From positions 3,968,001-4,032,000 of the forward strand of contig NZ_CP034073.1 in assembly GCF_003855155.1 (NCBI RefSeq): a stretch of 64,000 bases of DNA, read 5' to 3'. This document shows positions 1-7,328 of this stretch, in pieces; within the stretch, counting starts at the first letter, position 1, and each line of letters starts with the position of its first letter. A program made the translations under genes and the position numbers. Under the pieces are notes generated by a model, which saw nothing but the letters and a program-made list of their open reading frames with translations, searched no databases and was not told the origin of the DNA. This stretch comes from Shewanella psychromarinicola. Lineage in GTDB: Bacteria; Pseudomonadota; Gammaproteobacteria; Enterobacterales; Shewanellaceae.

Positions 1-244
1 GTGACGCTGCGACGTTCGGCTCTGGGCTGATACTGTGCCAATCGTCCTGAGCACTTTCGCTAATGATAGGTTTACTAGTGATTGAAGGAAGTGATGGCTG
101 GTTTGTTAACCGTTTACGCCAAGCATAAAAGCTTGAGAGGGTAATTTGTTGTTGTTTACAGAAGGTAGCGACTTGCAATTCGCTTGGTGCATGCTGCTCG
201 ATTATTGCTTGCCATTGCTTAGGCGTTCTGTGGACATTTGCCAT
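1..244 (-). CDS. tnpA: IS66-family accessory protein TnpA, partial
   Basis: An open frame starts at ATG 244 on the minus strand and is still open at base 1, so only about 81 residues are visible. It has the helix-turn-helix layout of IS66 TnpA: an N-terminal RTPKQWQ segment, then FCKQQQITLSSFYAWRKR, which matches the pattern in the complete TnpA at 9266-9568 (FCKTNDLTLSTFYAWTKK). TnpA is a small accessory DNA-binding protein of IS66 transposition. The protein differs clearly from the one at 9.3 kb, so this is a different IS66 subgroup rather than a second copy. Confidence 0.75.
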   Translation of the reverse strand, partial: MANVHRTPKQWQAIIEQHAPSELQVATFCKQQQITLSSFYAWRKRLTNQPSLPSITSKPIISESAQDDWHSISPEPNVAAS

Positions 245-325
245 TTGTTTTATCTGTGAGTGAATAATGGCATTATTTTAGAGGATTTTGGAGGGGATGG
301 AATACGGCCTGTAATGATCGCTTAC
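1..325 (-). mobile_element. IS66-family element, one end only (runs off the window)
   Basis: The first 325 bases are one end of an IS66-type element. On the minus strand its terminus reads GTAAGCGATCATTAC from base 325, the same GTAAGCG start as the complete IS66 element at 7294-9649. A TnpA-like frame follows and leaves the window at base 1. The terminus lies inside an IS3-type orfA, so this is an insertion into another insertion sequence. The far end and the target duplication are out of view. Confidence 0.75.
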
Positions 326-564
326 TGCTTTAGTTGGGCTTCTAAGAGTTGAATTCTTCGTTGGTCTTCAGTTAATGCTTTGGCATTTTCAGGGGTTTTA
401 CCTGCTAATTCAGATTGGTACTGCCATTTCCATCGAGACACTGCAGATTTACCCGCACCAGGCATGTCTTCGATTTGTTTATTGGTGTAACCCTGTTCGA
501 CCATCAGCTTGGCATATTCTAGTTTTTGCAGCGGGCTGACAGTGACTTTCGTTTTTCTAATCAT
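322..564 (-). pseudogene. IS3-family OrfA, truncated by the IS66 element
   Basis: This 80-codon frame starts at ATG 564. It has an N-terminal helix-turn-helix (KLEYAKLMVEQGYTNKQIED, then SAVSRWKWQY) followed by the start of the leucine-rich helix normally found in IS3 OrfA (RRIQLLEAQLK). The family is usually about 100 residues and continues into the frameshifted OrfB, which is absent. The stop codon TAA at 322-324 is supplied by the IS66 terminus (GTAAGCG), so the gene was cut by that insertion. The outer end of the IS3 element is probably near 618, where the minus strand reads TGAAACTG, but this is not certain. Confidence 0.7.
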
Positions 565-957
565 AATAAATACCTTTAAGATTTTGCTTATTTTAAGCTA
601 TAAATCTCTACAGTTTCATTAGATCATTACAAATGGATCGATTCGCGATACCACCACATGGTTATCTAAATCATAGGTAAAGGCGAATCACTGATTATCT
701 ATCATCTACAAGGCTACATATTAACATACAAGGCCACTGATCTTAAACAACGCTAGATCAGTCTGGCTTTATGATGATTACCACGAACTTCAGGTGGAAC
801 TTGATTGATCTAACATTTCTGAACTTCCCTATCTCAATCCATTATTTTTATATCACTATGTTGATCCAGAACAAAGAAATGGATAATACGAATCATTATC
901 ATTCATCCCACAAAAGGAAGCTGTTATGCCGCCTTATTTCTGTTTATAGAGGTTAAT
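565..957. other. Intergenic region upstream of the outer-membrane protein gene
   Basis: About 390 bases without a convincing gene. The proximal part is probably the left end of the broken IS3 element. The distal part holds a strong Fur-like site (882-900). A 61-codon frame at 771-956 runs across the Fur site and has no recognisable product; I treat it as non-coding. Confidence 0.5.
882..900. promoter_or_regulatory. Fur box-like site
   Basis: The 19 bases match the classical consensus GATAATGATAATCATTATC at 16 of 19 positions; only the three bases at positions 7-9 differ. The site lies 58 bases before the start codon of the outer-membrane protein gene, as expected for an operator over a promoter. 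Repression by Fe(II)-Fur is inferred from sequence similarity. Confidence 0.75.
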
Positions 958-1719
958 ATGTCGTATTTTAAACCCTTTGCTATCACCACTAGTTTTATTT
1001 TTTTTACCTACAGTGGCATCGCGCTTGCTGAAGACGATATGCATAATTCACATCATGTGGTTCCCCAAGGTATCTCCCAAGTCGAACTTTCGGTAGATCT
1101 AGGTTGGGAGTCGAAATATGTATCAGAGGGACGCGACAACCTCGACAGTGGTGGGATCTATTGGAGCGGTATTGCTGCTCAGTATCAAGATGTAAATGCC
1201 TACGCCAGAGTTGGTCGTGCCGACAACGAACACTACACTGAATGGCAATTTGGATTAGAGTACTGCATCACACTCAGCGACAACTTTGATGCAGCGATTG
1301 GCTACCAACGTCTAGAATTTTATGGCGACGAAGGTGCTAGCGACAATGAGCTGTTCAGCTCCATTACTTACTCAGGCATTGAATGGCTGACTCCATCGAT
1401 TAACTACACCTACTCAACTGAAGCAGGCGGCTATTTTATCGAACTAAGCTTACACAGCTCTTGGGATCTCTCCAAAGCTTGGAACGTCACACCTTATCTC
1501 ACTCAAGGTATCGATTACCAATATGTAACCGAAACTCATAACGGCCGTAACAACTTGCAGTTTGGCGTAGAGTCTGCATATGCGCTGACGCCAACATTAA
1601 ACATTTCAGGACATGTCAGTCAAAGTATCGCCCAGCAAGATATCGAGCAAGAAGTTGGTTATAGCAGCTCAAAGCTTAACGAAACCTTTGCTGGGGTTTC
1701 TATCAACTGGCTGTTCTAG
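958..1719 (+). CDS. Outer-membrane beta-barrel protein, probably iron-regulated
   Basis: The protein has 253 residues. An N-terminal hydrophobic stretch ending in GIALA-EDD is a typical Sec signal peptide with cleavage near residue 24. The rest alternates polar and aromatic residues in short strands (SVDLGWESKYVSEGRDN at the start; the last residues are SINWLF), and the terminal Phe after amphipathic residues is the usual barrel-insertion signal. I cannot assign a named family. The barrel is too small for a TonB receptor and shows no plug domain. The Fur-like site directly upstream and the feo operon directly downstream suggest expression under iron limitation, but transport of any substrate is not shown. 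A histidine-containing segment after the signal peptide (DDMHNSHH) could bind metal; this is speculative. Confidence 0.7.
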   Translation: MSYFKPFAITTSFIFFTYSGIALAEDDMHNSHHVVPQGISQVELSVDLGWESKYVSEGRDNLDSGGIYWSGIAAQYQDVNAYARVGRADNEHYTEWQFGLEYCITLSDNFDAAIGYQRLEFYGDEGASDNELFSSITYSGIEWLTPSINYTYSTEAGGYFIELSLHSSWDLSKAWNVTPYLTQGIDYQYVTETHNGRNNLQFGVESAYALTPTLNISGHVSQSIAQQDIEQEVGYSSSKLNETFAGVSINWLF

Positions 1720-1830
1720 AATCATATTGGAAAGACAAGGAATGTCTCCCCCTATCAGGGAAAATTGATCTATATCAAATAACTCCAAATTACTAATAAA
1801 AATTAGCTTAGAAGCTACTAAATAAACTGC

Positions 1831-1849
1831 AATAGTAATGATTATCATT
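1831..1849. promoter_or_regulatory. Fur box-like site upstream of feoA
   Basis: The site contains TAATGATTATCATT, which fits the overlapping TGATAATNATTATCA form of the Fur operator (about 13 of 19 against the classical consensus). It lies 113-131 bases upstream of feoA, between the outer-membrane gene and the feo operon. The same type of site precedes the outer-membrane gene, so the two units probably share Fur control. Confidence 0.6.
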
Positions 1850-1961
1850 TAGACTCAATTATAATAGTTATTTCCATTTGAAGCTTGTTGTTCTCAGCCG
1901 TAACGCCTGATTTTCAACAAGCGTTCAAGAATAAGTAGACCCATTTGTTGGAGTTGAAATT

Positions 1962-2267
1962 ATGATCAAAGCCGTGTTTAGTCTATTACCGAATATCTTA
2001 GCAAAACTGTCAAGCTCAAAAAATCAGACGACAATACAAAATCGTCAAGTAAAAAAACTATATAACGCTGAACTGAGTAGGATGTACACAATTGAAAACG
2101 TCGCTTCAAATGATCCGAAGATGAATGATTTTCTCTTCACTTTGGGTTGTTTCAAAGGACAACAGGTAACCTTGATATCTCATTTATCTGGCAATTACGT
2201 TATAGCTGTAAAGGATGCTAGGTACAGTATTGATGCTGATTTAGCAAAAGCTATCATACTCGTTTAA
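1962..2267 (+). CDS. feoA: FeoA family protein (ferrous iron uptake)
   Basis: FeoA is a small SH3-like cytosolic protein that supports Fe(II) transport by FeoB. The C-terminal 65 or so residues fit this fold: MYTIENVASNDPKMNDFLFTLG is the usual start, followed by GQQVTLISHLSGNYVIAV and a final SIDADLAKAIIL. The protein is 101 residues long, about 25 more than most FeoA proteins, because of an N-terminal extension of roughly 30 residues. A shorter internal start (for example the Met in LSRMYTI) would leave too little of the fold, so I keep the first ATG. A GGAG motif lies about 10 bases upstream. feoB starts 49 bases downstream on the same strand. Confidence 0.85.
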   Translation: MIKAVFSLLPNILAKLSSSKNQTTIQNRQVKKLYNAELSRMYTIENVASNDPKMNDFLFTLGCFKGQQVTLISHLSGNYVIAVKDARYSIDADLAKAIILV

Positions 2268-2316
2268 ATAGAAAGCGTTCACATAAATTAACTTAAAATC
2301 TAAATTGGAATAAATC

Positions 2317-4320
2317 GTGAAAATAGCACTAGCAGGCAATCCAAACAGCGGTAAAACCACACTATTTAATGCCATAACTGGAAAAATGGAACATGTAGGC
2401 AATTGGGCTGGTGTAACCGTTAGTAAAAAAGAAGGCATAATCAAAGAAGCTTTAACTCAAACTACTAATGCAATTACAGTCGTAGATTTACCTGGTTCAT
2501 ATTCAATGTCACCATTTTCTTCCGAAGAAACAATCACTCAAAATTTCATAAAGGGCGAAGCCCCAGACGTTATTATAAATGTTGTTGATTCAACAAACCT
2601 GAATCGAAGCCTATTCTTTACCACGCAGCTGTTAGATCTTGGCGTTCCGGTTATTGTTGCACTAAATAAATATGATTTAACTCGGGACAAAAAAAATCAA
2701 ATCAACTTACAGGAGTTAAGTCGGTTGTTGAGGTGCCCTGTAGTTGAGACAATCTCGTTACGAAGTGAAGGCAATGGATTGGACACATTAATTGCTAAAT
2801 CTATAGCGATAAAAGGTCAATCGCAAACAGCCCCATTCAGCCTTCAGAACGTTGATTTAAATGATAGAAACTCAGTAGAAGTGGATAATACGAAACGATT
2901 TGAGTTTGTGAAAAATATAGTGAAAGCAGTCGAAACAAGGCAAGTTGAAAGCTCTAAGCAGACGACACAAGATTCAATAGATCGGGTTTTAGCTGATAAA
3001 TGGATGGGACTTCCGATATTTGCATTGGTTATGTGGAGCATTTTCTCTATTTCTCAAACCCACTTAGGTCCAGTCTTGGCTGATGTTCTAGGTGGATGGA
3101 TAGATGGTCTGTACTCTCTAGTAGAGCAGTTACTTGGTGATGACGTTTCTCCTTTATTAAGATCATTACTTTTAGATGGTATTATTGGAGGCGTTGGTGC
3201 AGTTGTTGGTTTTCTGCCTCTAATAATGGTTCTCTTTTTCTTATTAGCACTGCTTGAAGACAGTGGTTATATGGCTCGAGTAGCTGTTGTAATGGACCGT
3301 TTTTTCAAAACAGTAGGCCTGTCTGGTAAGTCCATTATTCCAATGGTTATTGGTACTGGCTGTTCTATTCCTGGAATAATGGCAACCAGAACGATACAAA
3401 ACGAAAGACAAAGAAGAACGACTGCAATGCTGACTCCCTTTATGCCTTGTGGAGCTAAACTGCCTGTAATAGCTTTGTTTGCGGGAGTATTTTTCAATGA
3501 CTCTGCATGGGTAGGGACCCTCATGTACTTTGTAGGTATTGCTATCATTATTATCAGTGCATTGATAATAGGAAAAATTACAGGAGAAAAAAATTCACGA
3601 CCTTTTTTCATATTGGAATTACCCGAATACCGATTTCCCAGCATCAAAAGAGCAACAGAGTCAACTCTTTCACGTGCTAAAGCTTTCATTATTAAAGCCG
3701 GTACCATAATCCTTGTATGCAACGCAGCGGTTCAGATTATGCAAACTTTCAATTGGCAATTTCAAGTTGTTGCTGAAGGTGCTGAGGGCTCAAGTATCTT
3801 AGCCGGATTAGCTTCGCCATTTGCTATGATATTAATCCCCCTAGGCTTTGGAGTATGGCAGCTTGCGGCAGCGGCTATCACAGGATTTATCGCCAAAGAA
3901 AATGTAGTAGGGACACTTGCAGTTGTATACGGGATTACTAACTTCATTGATACAGAAAAACTTGCGTTAGTTTCTGGAAGCTCCGATGTGGCAGGTATAA
4001 TGGGGTTAACAACTGTCGCAGCGTTATCCTATCTCATGTTTAACCTTTTTACCCCTCCTTGTTTCGCAGCAATTGGTGCGATGAATGCTGAGTTAGAAGA
4101 TAAGAAATGGTTGTGGGGAGGCGTTATATTCCAGTTTGGCATGGGTTATTTTGTTGCATTTATAACTTATCAAATCGGCACACTTTTTACTACTGGGTCA
4201 TTAGGTCAAGGTTTTGTATACGGCCTTCTCACTTGTTTAGGACTTTTAGGGATTTTAATATACCTAATTAGAAAAGGTTGTACGCAAGAAGATCTAAAAC
4301 TCAACAAGGGCCTTAACTAG
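2317..4320 (+). CDS. feoB: Fe(II) transporter FeoB
   Basis: FeoB is the inner-membrane ferrous iron transporter with an N-terminal G-protein domain. Start is GTG. The G motifs are all visible: GNPNSGKTTLFN (G1, residues about 8-19), DLPGSYS (G3) and NKYDL (G4). After a helical linker the membrane part begins near residue 230 and contains the two Gate regions, including the Cys motif IGTGCSIPGIMATRT and PCGAKLPV. Length is 667 residues, shorter than the roughly 770 of E. coli FeoB but normal for short forms. It follows feoA and is followed after 7 bases by a FeoB-associated small gene, so all three are probably one Fur-regulated operon. No FeoC-like gene is seen. Confidence 0.95.
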   Translation: MKIALAGNPNSGKTTLFNAITGKMEHVGNWAGVTVSKKEGIIKEALTQTTNAITVVDLPGSYSMSPFSSEETITQNFIKGEAPDVIINVVDSTNLNRSLFFTTQLLDLGVPVIVALNKYDLTRDKKNQINLQELSRLLRCPVVETISLRSEGNGLDTLIAKSIAIKGQSQTAPFSLQNVDLNDRNSVEVDNTKRFEFVKNIVKAVETRQVESSKQTTQDSIDRVLADKWMGLPIFALVMWSIFSISQTHLGPVLADVLGGWIDGLYSLVEQLLGDDVSPLLRSLLLDGIIGGVGAVVGFLPLIMVLFFLLALLEDSGYMARVAVVMDRFFKTVGLSGKSIIPMVIGTGCSIPGIMATRTIQNERQRRTTAMLTPFMPCGAKLPVIALFAGVFFNDSAWVGTLMYFVGIAIIIISALIIGKITGEKNSRPFFILELPEYRFPSIKRATESTLSRAKAFIIKAGTIILVCNAAVQIMQTFNWQFQVVAEGAEGSSILAGLASPFAMILIPLGFGVWQLAAAAITGFIAKENVVGTLAVVYGITNFIDTEKLALVSGSSDVAGIMGLTTVAALSYLMFNLFTPPCFAAIGAMNAELEDKKWLWGGVIFQFGMGYFVAFITYQIGTLFTTGSLGQGFVYGLLTCLGLLGILIYLIRKGCTQEDLKLNKGLN

Positions 4321-4327
4321 GATATAT

Positions 4328-4513
4328 ATGACAGATGTAATTGTAGCTTTAACTATTATTATTATTCTCACGTTATCGATTGGCAAAATAGTTAGCGAAA
4401 AGCGTAGAGGAAATAAATGTATTGGTTGCCATCTTAGTGGTGAGTGCTCCTCTAAAAAAAATAAAGGCATGAAAATTAGGGGCACAAAGATAAATATCAA
4501 AGAATTGAAGTGA
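4328..4513 (+). CDS. FeoB-associated Cys-rich membrane protein
   Basis: This 61-residue protein begins 7 bases after feoB. Residues 3-20 form one transmembrane helix (VIVALTIIIILTLSIGKIV), followed by a basic stretch and a Cys cluster CIGCHLSGEC, then a lysine-rich tail. This is the layout of the small Cys-rich proteins encoded beside feoB in many bacteria. The three Cys and one His could bind iron or act in redox, and the protein may take the place of FeoC, which is absent. The function is inferred from position and family pattern only. Confidence 0.7.
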   Translation: MTDVIVALTIIIILTLSIGKIVSEKRRGNKCIGCHLSGECSSKKNKGMKIRGTKINIKELK

Positions 4514-4690
4514 AAGCAATTTAGCTTCTGCAGAACCTTTCATGAAAATATAGAATGCTGCTCTATCAAGAAGTGGCATTCTAATTAGCCGCTGAAGAAC
4601 ATAGTGAGATGATGTTGTGGATAGGGACTAAATAGCTTCGCCCGCTCCATCATGTAAGCTTGTTTATCAAAAAACAGAGTGCTCTGCTAC

Positions 4691-4847
4691 CAGGGCAACC
4701 GCATGAACGTTTTTCACTCACAAATTGTCCGATAAATATTCAATAATTGTACGGCCGTTAAGCTGAAAACAAACAAGCGCGGATTAATGCAATCGAGTCC
4801 ACCTTCATCAAATAGGTGGATTATTAAGCACTAATGCGGTCGCCCTG
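4691..4847. mobile_element. 157-bp MITE related to an ISAs1-family element (copy 1)
   Basis: The element starts CAGGGCAACCGCATGAACG and ends, read inward on the other strand, CAGGGCGACCGCATTAGTG. It is flanked by a perfect 10-bp direct repeat GCTCTGCTAC (4681-4690 and 4848-4857). It has no coding capacity. A second copy lies at 52188-52340. The ends match those of the ISAs1-family element at 45471-46714, which also has a 10-bp target duplication, so this is best read as a non-autonomous derivative mobilised by that type of transposase. Confidence 0.9.
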
Positions 4848-4926
4848 GCTCTGCTACAGGGTCATCACAAGGGTTGAGCTAACTAGGCAACTTCTTGCCT
4901 AACTGATATTGCCGAGGACGGTTCAT

Positions 4927-5019
4927 TTAGAACTCCTGGCTAAAAACCTTCTGGTTAGGATAATGAATTGCGATCCATGCATCTGTCAATGAACGGTGTT
5001 TTTCAAGGTAGTTGGCACT
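4927..5019 (-). pseudogene. Short 3' fragment of an unidentified gene cut by the adjacent IS
   Basis: On the minus strand an open frame runs out of the IS end at 5020 and codes for about 30 residues ending HYPNQKVFSQEF before a TAA stop at 4927-4929. An ATG follows the stop at once and opens a 15-codon frame. The strand is the same as that of the truncated helicase on the other side of the IS, so it could be that gene's lost C-terminus or the end of the next gene. I do not recognise the sequence. Confidence 0.3.
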
Positions 5020-5020
5020 C

Positions 5021-6855
5021 TGTTAGGCGTCAACTAGCTTGTCCTATCGTATTGCCTCATTAAAAAAACATACTACATTTAAAGATTTGTTACCGCATAT
5101 GTAAGTAAGAATCAAATGACATAACAGGCTAGCGCTCCTTCAGCAGTATAGTGTTTCCTACTGATTGATTTCACTTTCCTCTGGGATATTAAAATTTAAA
5201 ACGGGCACTAATTCATTAATCATCAAATCACGTAGTTTTTCTTCCTGACTCGCTTGGTTTTGACGCCATAGAGCAAGTCTTCGTTGAAGTGTTCGGGTTT
5301 GCCCTATTAAAAATTTATCAGGATATTTATCCATGAGCCACAAAATTATTTTTCTAGCATTATTTTCAGGTGCTAACTCCATTCTTAATCGTATTTCATC
5401 CCAAACATCCTCGAACGGATCTTTTCGAGTTAGCCATGTCCGAGGAGATTTTCTGAAGTCAACTTTATCATTTCTATGGTAATGACGATTCACTCTATCT
5501 GTAATGATAACAGGCGGTATTTTAGATAATTGTTTTTTAACAACGTCATCAGTTACGATATAATCATCTTGAGCATGACCTCTTTTATCCCATGAGTATT
5601 TCCACAATTCATCTTGTAGTGATTCTAATTGAGCTAACAAATAAACCGGGTCTAATCTTTCATACTCTAACCTAAGTGACTCTTTTGTAGACTGATTAAC
5701 ATGGTCAGAAAGTAAAACGCGTTGATAAGGTGTTTTTGCATCATCATATTTCTTTGATACCTTAGCCCCAACACGTTCTTTTTCAAGTAACTTCAGCGAT
5801 GGTTGATAGAAATTAACGTACATCCTGACTATGCGATACAGCCTTGCCAAAGCTTCCCAGGCTTTCCAACCTTCGTAGCGATCATAACCAACCAATCGAC
5901 GTACAACAGAACCGTTTTTTTCTTCCACATGCGCCTGGTCATTTTTTCGGTGAGTTCTTGCTCTTGTAAAGGTGATATTATTTTCTTCGCAGTATTCTAA
6001 TAATTCATAATTTATAAACTCACTGCCACAATCTGTGTCTACTCCCTGCATAGGGAATGGAAGTAAGTCACTAGCTACTTGTAAGCCATCAATCACGTCG
6101 CTGGCGCTTTTTCGTAACAAAGGCATGCACTCTAACCAACCAGTGGCAATATCAACTAATGTGAGCGTATTTAAAAAAGAGCCATTGGTATTGCCCCCAC
6201 AATGAGCGACGAGGTCAGCTTCCAGAAATCCAGGAATAACGTCATCCCAATCAGCAAATGTTCTGACTTGAATTTGGTGCTTTAATAAATTCCCTTTACG
6301 AGTAGTGCTTACAGATTGTTTGATTTTTTCTCGTTCAGGTTTGAGGATCCTATCAACAGTAGAAGGGCTAATTTGTAGCAATTTTTCTCGTACATCAATA
6401 GGTAAGCGTAGATGACCATGACGCTCCATTGCTTCGACTAGGTAGGGTAAAAATGGCACTAGACGTTTAGAGCATATTTGATTAGCCGCATACCAAACAG
6501 CAAGTAGAGCTTGTCGTAGCTGTTCGTCGTAGCGATGGGGTGTCTTGCGATTTTTTGGAAAGATATTCTGATTGATGGTATTCAACAATTCGATAGTATA
6601 TTTTCGTTCATAGCCGGTAGCAGCAACTATTCCATCAAGTATTTTCCCTTTATCTATCCAGTTAGCGTCATGATATTTTTGTTTAATGCTAGCTAACAAT
6701 TCCTTTCTCGCATTTAGACTCATAGACTTAATCATATCTAGTTACCTCATCTTAAAAGAATCACAACTAGTGTTATTTTAGATGAGGCAACGACATATTA
6801 GTAGTATGGATTTAAGTGAGTCAATGCGATAGGACAAGCTAGTTGACGCCTAACA
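5021..6855 (-). mobile_element. Insertion sequence with a 525-aa DDE transposase (IS1202/ISNCY-like)
   Basis: The element is bounded by long terminal inverted repeats: TGTTAGGCGTCAACTAGCTT at 5021 is repeated in inverse orientation ending at 6855, and the identity extends to about 28 bases. It holds one large transposase gene. The flanks show no target duplication (CACTC before, TTAAA after), unlike the other ISs here. The TGT...ACA ends and long rve-type transposase resemble the IS1202 group; that assignment is from memory of the family pattern and is tentative. Confidence 0.8.
5158..6735 (-). CDS. Transposase with integrase (rve) catalytic core
   Basis: The protein has 525 residues and starts at ATG 6735. 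The N-terminus is a helix-turn-helix type DNA-binding region (residues about 8-55, GKILDGIVAATGYERKYTIELL). The central RNase-H fold has the expected acidic residues: the first Asp in LEADLVAHCGG (about 170), the second in GVDTDCGSEFIN (about 230), and Glu in HVEEKNGSVVRR (about 270). The C-terminal 200 residues include basic segments typical of the end-binding domain. It is the only gene of the IS at 5021-6855 and appears complete, so the element may still be active. Confidence 0.85.
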   Translation of the reverse strand: MIKSMSLNARKELLASIKQKYHDANWIDKGKILDGIVAATGYERKYTIELLNTINQNIFPKNRKTPHRYDEQLRQALLAVWYAANQICSKRLVPFLPYLVEAMERHGHLRLPIDVREKLLQISPSTVDRILKPEREKIKQSVSTTRKGNLLKHQIQVRTFADWDDVIPGFLEADLVAHCGGNTNGSFLNTLTLVDIATGWLECMPLLRKSASDVIDGLQVASDLLPFPMQGVDTDCGSEFINYELLEYCEENNITFTRARTHRKNDQAHVEEKNGSVVRRLVGYDRYEGWKAWEALARLYRIVRMYVNFYQPSLKLLEKERVGAKVSKKYDDAKTPYQRVLLSDHVNQSTKESLRLEYERLDPVYLLAQLESLQDELWKYSWDKRGHAQDDYIVTDDVVKKQLSKIPPVIITDRVNRHYHRNDKVDFRKSPRTWLTRKDPFEDVWDEIRLRMELAPENNARKIILWLMDKYPDKFLIGQTRTLQRRLALWRQNQASQEEKLRDLMINELVPVLNFNIPEESEINQ

Positions 6856-7293
6856 TTAAACCAAGATTTCATCAAAGCAGATATCATGTTTGCATGGCTG
6901 ACAGATGATGCGATGATAAGCCCTGCTCCATCGGGATTTACAAGCCTAATATTCGATAGTTTTTTATGTGATGCTGTGATCAAAAACTTGAGCACTGCCT
7001 CATTTTCGATGACCTGTTGATACGAGACATCTGAGTTTGACAATAAGTCGCTAAAGCTAGTGAATACCTGTGTGGATTTAGCATTCATAACCGAAACTTT
7101 CACATTATCAACAGCAACAATTTGAGGAATTCGACAAACTTTTTCACGAACAGCCTCTGCTAGACCATAGACATAATCACATGCGATTTTACTGTCAGAT
7201 TGAATATACTTTGAAAGAACAATTGGTGCGGTATCTGAACGCCAAGGAGTTCCTGTTAATGCTAAGGTAAATTTAGCTTTATCACGAATATTT
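6856..7293 (-). pseudogene. DEAD/DEAH-box helicase, middle part (separated from its N-terminus by IS66)
   Basis: After removal of the IS66 element and one copy of its 8-bp duplication, this stretch continues the helicase frame begun at 10073. It starts with a DKAKFTLALTGTPWRSD segment containing helicase motif III (TGTPWR), and includes a later GLIIASSVSHAN segment like motif IV. It then runs into the end of the IS at 6855 and stops inside it. The reconstructed protein is about 285 codons before that IS, so motifs V and VI, needed for ATP hydrolysis in SF2 helicases, are missing. The gene is therefore broken twice. Confidence 0.8.
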
Positions 7294-7328
7294 GTAAGCG
7301 GTCAATTAAGCGGTGGAGCCCGATATCA

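Noticed and set aside
771..956. 61-codon plus-strand frame before the outer-membrane protein gene
   Set aside because: It crosses the Fur-like site, has no ribosome site and no recognisable product.
3267..3722. 151-codon antisense frame inside feoB
   Set aside because: It is the complement of a conserved transmembrane part of FeoB; composition reflects the coding strand.
5021..6855. Target duplication of the IS with the 525-aa transposase
   Set aside because: The flanking bases CACTC and TTAAA do not match at any offset tried around the ends.
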